Below, piece after piece: positions 60,361-64,000 of a stretch of 64,000 nucleotides of DNA (the first letter of the stretch is position 1; each line of letters begins with the position of its first letter). Source of the DNA: Variovorax sp. MHTC-1 (GTDB taxonomy: Bacteria > Pseudomonadota > Gammaproteobacteria > Burkholderiales > Burkholderiaceae_C); NCBI RefSeq assembly GCF_003984645.1, contig NZ_RWKI01000003.1, forward strand, positions 248,001-312,000, read 5' to 3'. The notes below the pieces were generated by a model, which was not told the origin of the DNA, did not search any database, and saw only the letters and a program-made list of their open reading frames with translations. The position numbers were made by a program, and so were the translations under genes.

Positions 60361-61797
60361 ATGCAGAACTTCGACAACCTGATCAACGGCGAATGGCGCG
60401 CCGGCGCCGGCTACAGCCCGAACACCAATCCGAGCAACCTGGGCGACGTGCTCGGCCAGTACGCGCAGGGCGATGCCGCCCAGGTCGATGCGGCCGTTGC
60501 GGCGGCCACCGCCGCCTTCCCGGCCTGGTCCACCGGCAGCATCCAGGCGCGCAGCGATGCGCTGGACAAGATCGGCAACGAGATCCTGGCGCGAAAGGAA
60601 GAACTGGGCACCCTGCTCGCGCGCGAGGAGGGCAAGACCAAGCCCGAAGGCATCGGCGAGGCCACGCGCGCCGGCCATATCTTCAAGTTCTTCGCCGGCG
60701 AATGCCTGCGCCTGTCGGGCGAAGTCATCCCCTCGGTGCGCCCCGGCATCGGCGTCGAGATCACGCGCGAGTCTGTCGGCGTGGTCGGGCTCATCACGCC
60801 GTGGAACTTCCCGATTGCGATTCCCGCCTGGAAGATCGCGCCGGCGCTCGCCTTCGGCAACTGCGTGGTGCTCAAGCCCGCCGACCTTGTGCCCGGCTGC
60901 GCCTGGGCGCTGGCCGAGATCATCAGCCGTTCGGGCATTCCGCCCGGCGTGTTCAACCTCGTGATGGGCCGCGGCAGCGTGATCGGCAACGCCCTGGTCG
61001 ACCATCCCGGCATCCACGCCATCAGCTTCACCGGCTCGGTCGGCGTCGGCCGCAACATCGCGGTGCAGTGCGCGACCAGGCACAAGAAGGTGCAGCTCGA
61101 GATGGGCGGCAAGAACCCGCAGGTGGTGCTGGACGATGCCAACCTCGAGCAGGCCGTCGAGCTCAGCGTGCAGAGCGCCTTCTATTCCACCGGCCAGCGC
61201 TGCACCGCGTCGAGCCGGCTGATCGTGACCGATGGCATCTACCCGAAGTTCATCGAGGCGATGAAGGCGCGCATGGCGAAGATCAAGGTCGGCGATGCGC
61301 TGGCTGCGGGCACCGACATCGGCCCGGTCTCCAGCGAGAGCCAGCTGCAGCAGGACCTGAACTACATCGAGATCGGCCAGGGCGAGGGCGCCACGCTGGC
61401 CGCGGGCGGCGAGCGGCTGAAGCTGGACACCGAGGGCTACTACATGTCGCCGGCGCTGTTCAGCGAGTCGGTGGCGAGCATGCGCATCAACAAGGAAGAG
61501 ATCTTCGGGCCGGTGGCCAGCGTGATCCGGGTGAAGAACTACGAGGAGGCGCTGGCCACCGCCAACGACACCGAGTTTGGCTTGTCGGCAGGCATCGCGA
61601 CCACGAGCCTGAAGTACGCGACGCACTTCAAGCGCCACAGCCAGGCGGGCATGGTGATGGTGAACCTGCCGACCGCCGGAGTGGACTATCACGTGCCCTT
61701 CGGCGGGCGCAAGGGGTCGAGCTATGGGCCGCGCGAGCAGGGGCGCTATGCACAGGAGTTCTTCACGGTGGTGAAGACAGCCTACACGCTGGCTTGA
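60361..61797 (+). CDS. 2,5-dioxovalerate (2-oxoglutarate semialdehyde) dehydrogenase
   Basis: 478 residues, NAD(P)-dependent ALDH superfamily. Catalytic Cys281 (STGQRCTASSRL) and Glu247 (VQLEMGGKNPQ), NAD motif FTGSVGVGRNIA, TPWNFPIAIPAWKIAPALAFGN. Completes the oxidative uronate pathway by making 2-oxoglutarate. Succinate-semialdehyde dehydrogenase is the closest alternative, but position after kdgD favours the KGSA enzyme. Last gene of the right arm. Confidence 0.9.
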   Translation: MQNFDNLINGEWRAGAGYSPNTNPSNLGDVLGQYAQGDAAQVDAAVAAATAAFPAWSTGSIQARSDALDKIGNEILARKEELGTLLAREEGKTKPEGIGEATRAGHIFKFFAGECLRLSGEVIPSVRPGIGVEITRESVGVVGLITPWNFPIAIPAWKIAPALAFGNCVVLKPADLVPGCAWALAEIISRSGIPPGVFNLVMGRGSVIGNALVDHPGIHAISFTGSVGVGRNIAVQCATRHKKVQLEMGGKNPQVVLDDANLEQAVELSVQSAFYSTGQRCTASSRLIVTDGIYPKFIEAMKARMAKIKVGDALAAGTDIGPVSSESQLQQDLNYIEIGQGEGATLAAGGERLKLDTEGYYMSPALFSESVASMRINKEEIFGPVASVIRVKNYEEALATANDTEFGLSAGIATTSLKYATHFKRHSQAGMVMVNLPTAGVDYHVPFGGRKGSSYGPREQGRYAQEFFTVVKTAYTLA

Positions 61798-61806
61798 GCG
61801 TTTGTC

Positions 61807-62002
61807 TTGCTCCCTCCCCCTCTGGGGGAGGGCTGGAGTGGGGGCTCTTGGGCCTTTGATTTGAGTGCTGTGTTTGGTTTGAGGCCTGGAGCCGGGTCTC
61901 GCCCGCCGGGGCGAATTCCCGGCTCCGGCCTCAGCAAAGCATGCAACCGAATCAAAGGCCCAGGGCCCCCACCCCAACCCTCCCCCAGAGGGGAGGGAGC
62001 AA
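61807..62002. repeat. 196-bp cruciform-type repeat between convergent genes
   Basis: Outer arms (61807-61861 and 61950-62002) are complementary over about 54 bases with a few mismatches: TTGCTCCCTCCCC... / ...GGGAGGGAGCAA. Inside, GGAGCCGGG and CCCGGCTCC (about 61888-61926) form a further hairpin containing TCGCCC/GGGCGA. Fills the gap between the aldehyde dehydrogenase and ABC genes and probably ends transcription from both sides. CCCTCCCCCTCTGGGGGAGGG-type sequences are common dispersed repeats in this group. Confidence 0.75.
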
Positions 62003-62015
62003 CAGGCAAGGCCCC

Positions 62016-63551
62016 TCAAGAAGCCTGCCGTTGCCCTCTGCGCAGCCAGTACTCGATCAGCTCGAACACCCCTTCGCTCAACAGCGCCAGTACCGCCGCC
62101 GGCACCGCACCCGCCACCAGCAGTTCGCGGTCGTTGAGCGCAAGGCCCGTTACGATCCGTTCCCCGAAGCCGCCCGCGCCTATGAACGCCGCAATGGTCG
62201 CCGTGCCGATCGCGATCGTCGTCGCCGTCCGCACACCGGCCAGGAGCGTCGGCAGCGACAGCGGCAACAGCACCAGCCGCAGGCTTTGCCCGCCGGTCAT
62301 CCCCAGCGCCGTGCCCGCCTGCCGCAAGCCCACAGGCACCTCGGCCAGCCCGGTCACCGTGTTGCGCATGATCGGCAGCAGCGAATAAAGCGTGAGCGCG
62401 ACCAGCGCCGGCAGGGTGCCGATGGCGCCGATCAGCGAGATCAGCACCGCCAGCATCGCGAGCGACGGCACGGTCTGCAGCAAGCCTGTCAGGCCCAGCA
62501 CCACGGCACGCAAACGCAGGTGGGGAAACACGAGGATGCCCAAGGGCACCGCGATCAGGATCGCAAGCCCGACCGAGACCGCCACCAGCAGCAGGTGCTG
62601 CCGTGCAAGCCGGCCCAGGTCGGGGCCGAAGAGCTTGGCGGCAAAGCCCCGGGCGACGCTCTCGACGCCCGCCGGCGCGCTGCGCTTGCCCTGCGCCAGG
62701 AAGTCGCGCGCGATGACGTCGAAAGCCACGCCCTGCAGCTCGGCGCGCGCGTTCATCGCGATCATGGCGCGCTCGTCGATGCGGCCTTCGAGCTTCTGCA
62801 GCGCGGCCCAGGCCTGCGGAAAGCGCGTGGGCACGTCCAGCCGGTAGAGGAGCAGCGCGTCGTAGCGCGGGAAATAGCGGCGGTCGTCGTCCAGCACGCG
62901 CAGGCCGAGGTGGTCGATCTTGGCGTCGGTGGTGTAGATGTCGATCACGTCGATCTGCTTCGCCGCGATCGCGTCGTAGGCCAGGCCGTGGTCCAGGCCG
63001 GTCGGCTTCTGGGCGAAGCCGTAGCGCGCGGCCAGGCCCTGCCAGCCGTCGGCGCGGCCGATGAATTCGTTCGAGAGCCCGAACCGGAGTTCGGGATGGC
63101 GCGCCAGATCGCTCAGGCTGCGCACGCCGAGCCGGTCCGCATCGGCCGCGCGCATCGCGAGCGCATAGCCGTCGTTGAAGCCCAACGGGATGGCGGCACC
63201 GAGCCCGAGCGGCGCGAGCGCGGCGTTCATGGCTTCGCGCGTCATCGGCTGCGGGTTCTTGAGGATCTCCAGCCCGATGGTGCCGGTGTATTCGGCGTAG
63301 AGGTCGATGCCGCCCGAGCGCAGGGCTTCGTAGACGATGGCGGTGTTGCCGAGGCCCTGCCGAACCACCGGCGGGCTCGGCGTATGGGGCGACGCGGTCT
63401 GCGCCAGCACCTCCGCCAGGATGTACGACTCGGTGAAGCGCTTGGAGCCGATGCGCAGGCTCCCGTCCTGCGCTTGCGAGGACGCGGCCACCCAGAGCAG
63501 CAGGCCCAGGCAAGAGAAGGCGGTCAGCCACGCGCGGCGCGAGGGATGCAT
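62016..63551 (-). CDS. Fused osmoprotectant-type ABC transporter binding protein and permease
   Basis: 511 residues. Signal peptide (1-27), then an OpuAC-like binding domain to ~290 (SLRIGSKRFTESYILAEVLAQ, VVRQGLGNTAIVYEALRSGGIDLYAEYTGTI, DVIDIYTTDAKIDHLGLRVLDDDRRYFPRYDALLLYR), then a permease domain ~300-500 with five to six helices and an EAA-like loop (GLRQAGTALGMTGGQSLRLVLLPLSLPTLLAG). Similar fusions carry quaternary amines. No ATPase partner gene lies within the window on either side. Confidence 0.86.
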   Translation of the reverse strand: MHPSRRAWLTAFSCLGLLLWVAASSQAQDGSLRIGSKRFTESYILAEVLAQTASPHTPSPPVVRQGLGNTAIVYEALRSGGIDLYAEYTGTIGLEILKNPQPMTREAMNAALAPLGLGAAIPLGFNDGYALAMRAADADRLGVRSLSDLARHPELRFGLSNEFIGRADGWQGLAARYGFAQKPTGLDHGLAYDAIAAKQIDVIDIYTTDAKIDHLGLRVLDDDRRYFPRYDALLLYRLDVPTRFPQAWAALQKLEGRIDERAMIAMNARAELQGVAFDVIARDFLAQGKRSAPAGVESVARGFAAKLFGPDLGRLARQHLLLVAVSVGLAILIAVPLGILVFPHLRLRAVVLGLTGLLQTVPSLAMLAVLISLIGAIGTLPALVALTLYSLLPIMRNTVTGLAEVPVGLRQAGTALGMTGGQSLRLVLLPLSLPTLLAGVRTATTIAIGTATIAAFIGAGGFGERIVTGLALNDRELLVAGAVPAAVLALLSEGVFELIEYWLRRGQRQAS

Positions 63552-63610
63552 CGAGCGCAGTGTATCGGCGTGATAGGCCGGTCTCCTACAGCAGGTCGTG
63601 CGCGGGACTG

Positions 63611-64000
63611 ATGCTGCGCTGCACCAGACGAACGCAAGCTGAATCGGTGCTGATCAACTACGTCCGACGCGGTGAAGGAAAGCCGCTGCTGCTCGTTCAT
63701 GGGCTTGGCAGCAGCTGGCGCTCGTGGCAGACCATCATGGAGCCGCTGGCTGCCAAGCGCTCGGTGGTCGCGATCGATTTGCCCGGTTTCGGCAAGAGCC
63801 CGCCGCTCGCGGGAGAAGTCTCCTTGAAGACTTTGTCCAATGCGATCACGCAGTTCCTGCAGGAACACGACCTGGTCGGCACCGACGCTGTCGGCAGTTC
63901 GATGGGCGCTCGCCTGGTGCTCGAGCTGGCCCGCCGCGGCGGCGTCGTGGGCTCGGTGGTTTCGCTGGACCCGGGCGGCTTCTGGGCGGGCTGGGAGCGT
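63611..64000 (+). CDS. Alpha/beta hydrolase, 5' part (runs off the right edge)
   Basis: 130 codons from ATG 63611 with no stop to the end of the window. Reads MLRCTRRTQAESVLINYVRR, then LLLVHGLGSSWRSWQ (oxyanion), VVAIDLPGFGKSPP, and nucleophile block AVGSSMGARLVLELARR (Gly-Ser-Ser-Met-Gly). Continues to VSLDPGGFWAGWER. Lacking about half the domain, including Asp and His. It is divergent from the ABC fusion gene (59-base gap). Confidence 0.85.
   Translation, partial: MLRCTRRTQAESVLINYVRRGEGKPLLLVHGLGSSWRSWQTIMEPLAAKRSVVAIDLPGFGKSPPLAGEVSLKTLSNAITQFLQEHDLVGTDAVGSSMGARLVLELARRGGVVGSVVSLDPGGFWAGWER

Noticed and set aside
59293..63531. A 1412-codon minus-strand open frame
   Set aside because: Antisense to kdgD and the aldehyde dehydrogenase and out of frame with the ABC fusion; no domain seen.

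Overview
The window looks like ordinary chromosomal sequence from a high-G+C betaproteobacterium of the Burkholderiales, most likely Comamonadaceae (Variovorax-like). Grounds: gene order (grpE-dnaK-dnaJ, a nag-type salicylate hydroxylase cluster, prkA-yeaH-spoVR), three Bug-family periplasmic binding proteins, and palindromic intergenic repeats of a kind common in that family. No tRNA, rRNA, CRISPR array, insertion sequence, prophage or plasmid gene was recognised. Long antisense frames are shadows caused by high G+C.

Layout. 1-4.4 kb: 5' part of xthA, a dienelactone-hydrolase/erythromycin-esterase/membrane-protein operon, and an AI-2E family permease. 4.4-8.4 kb: homospermidine synthase with a PuuB-like oxidase, and a DUF72 protein. 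8.4-12.7 kb: a NahR/NagR-like LysR gene diverging from nagAa-nagG-nagH-nagAb, predicted salicylate 5-hydroxylase, with a NahR-type site between them. 12.7-17.2 kb: DUF2069, FAD-linked oxidase, thyA, folA, MFS. 17.2-24.3 kb: YihY, thioredoxin-like and NAD(P)-binding proteins, an alpha/beta hydrolase with MetY, a CBS protein, and a methyltransferase/epimerase pair next to a GbsR-type regulator. 24.9-33.2 kb: LexA-boxed PA0069-type radical SAM gene, gluconokinase, the formaldehyde-detoxification operon (frmA, abh, fghA, tfoX-like, 3'-5' exonuclease) behind a fucose-type dehydrogenase/lactonase pair, aroQ, DUF2845. 33.3-39.5 kb: tag, then prkA-yeaH-spoVR. 39.5-42.2 kb: FAH-family hydrolase, Bug protein and GntR regulator. 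42.3-48.1 kb: dnaJ, dnaK, grpE with a sigma32 promoter, an FKBP isomerase, a winged-helix protein and psd.

48.2-61.8 kb is the most complete pathway in the window: a divergent GntR-controlled hexuronate regulon. Leftward it reads udh, SMP-30 lactonase, TRAP dctP-dctQ-dctM, garD, an SDR, a beta-propeller lactonase and a Bug protein; rightward gntR, a second Bug protein, kdgD and an aldehyde dehydrogenase. Together these would take galacturonate/glucuronate to aldarolactone, aldarate, 5-keto-4-deoxyglucarate, 2-oxoglutarate semialdehyde and 2-oxoglutarate. Two matching operator-like sites tie both arms to the GntR protein. The window ends with a fused osmoprotectant-type ABC binding-protein/permease gene and the start of an alpha/beta hydrolase.

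No wholly new system is obvious. The least explained parts are the GbsR/methyltransferase/epimerase module with two near-identical operators, a 266-bp nested-palindrome element inside the prkA operon, the 81-bp dispersed repeat between nagG and nagH, and the abh gene inside the formaldehyde operon.
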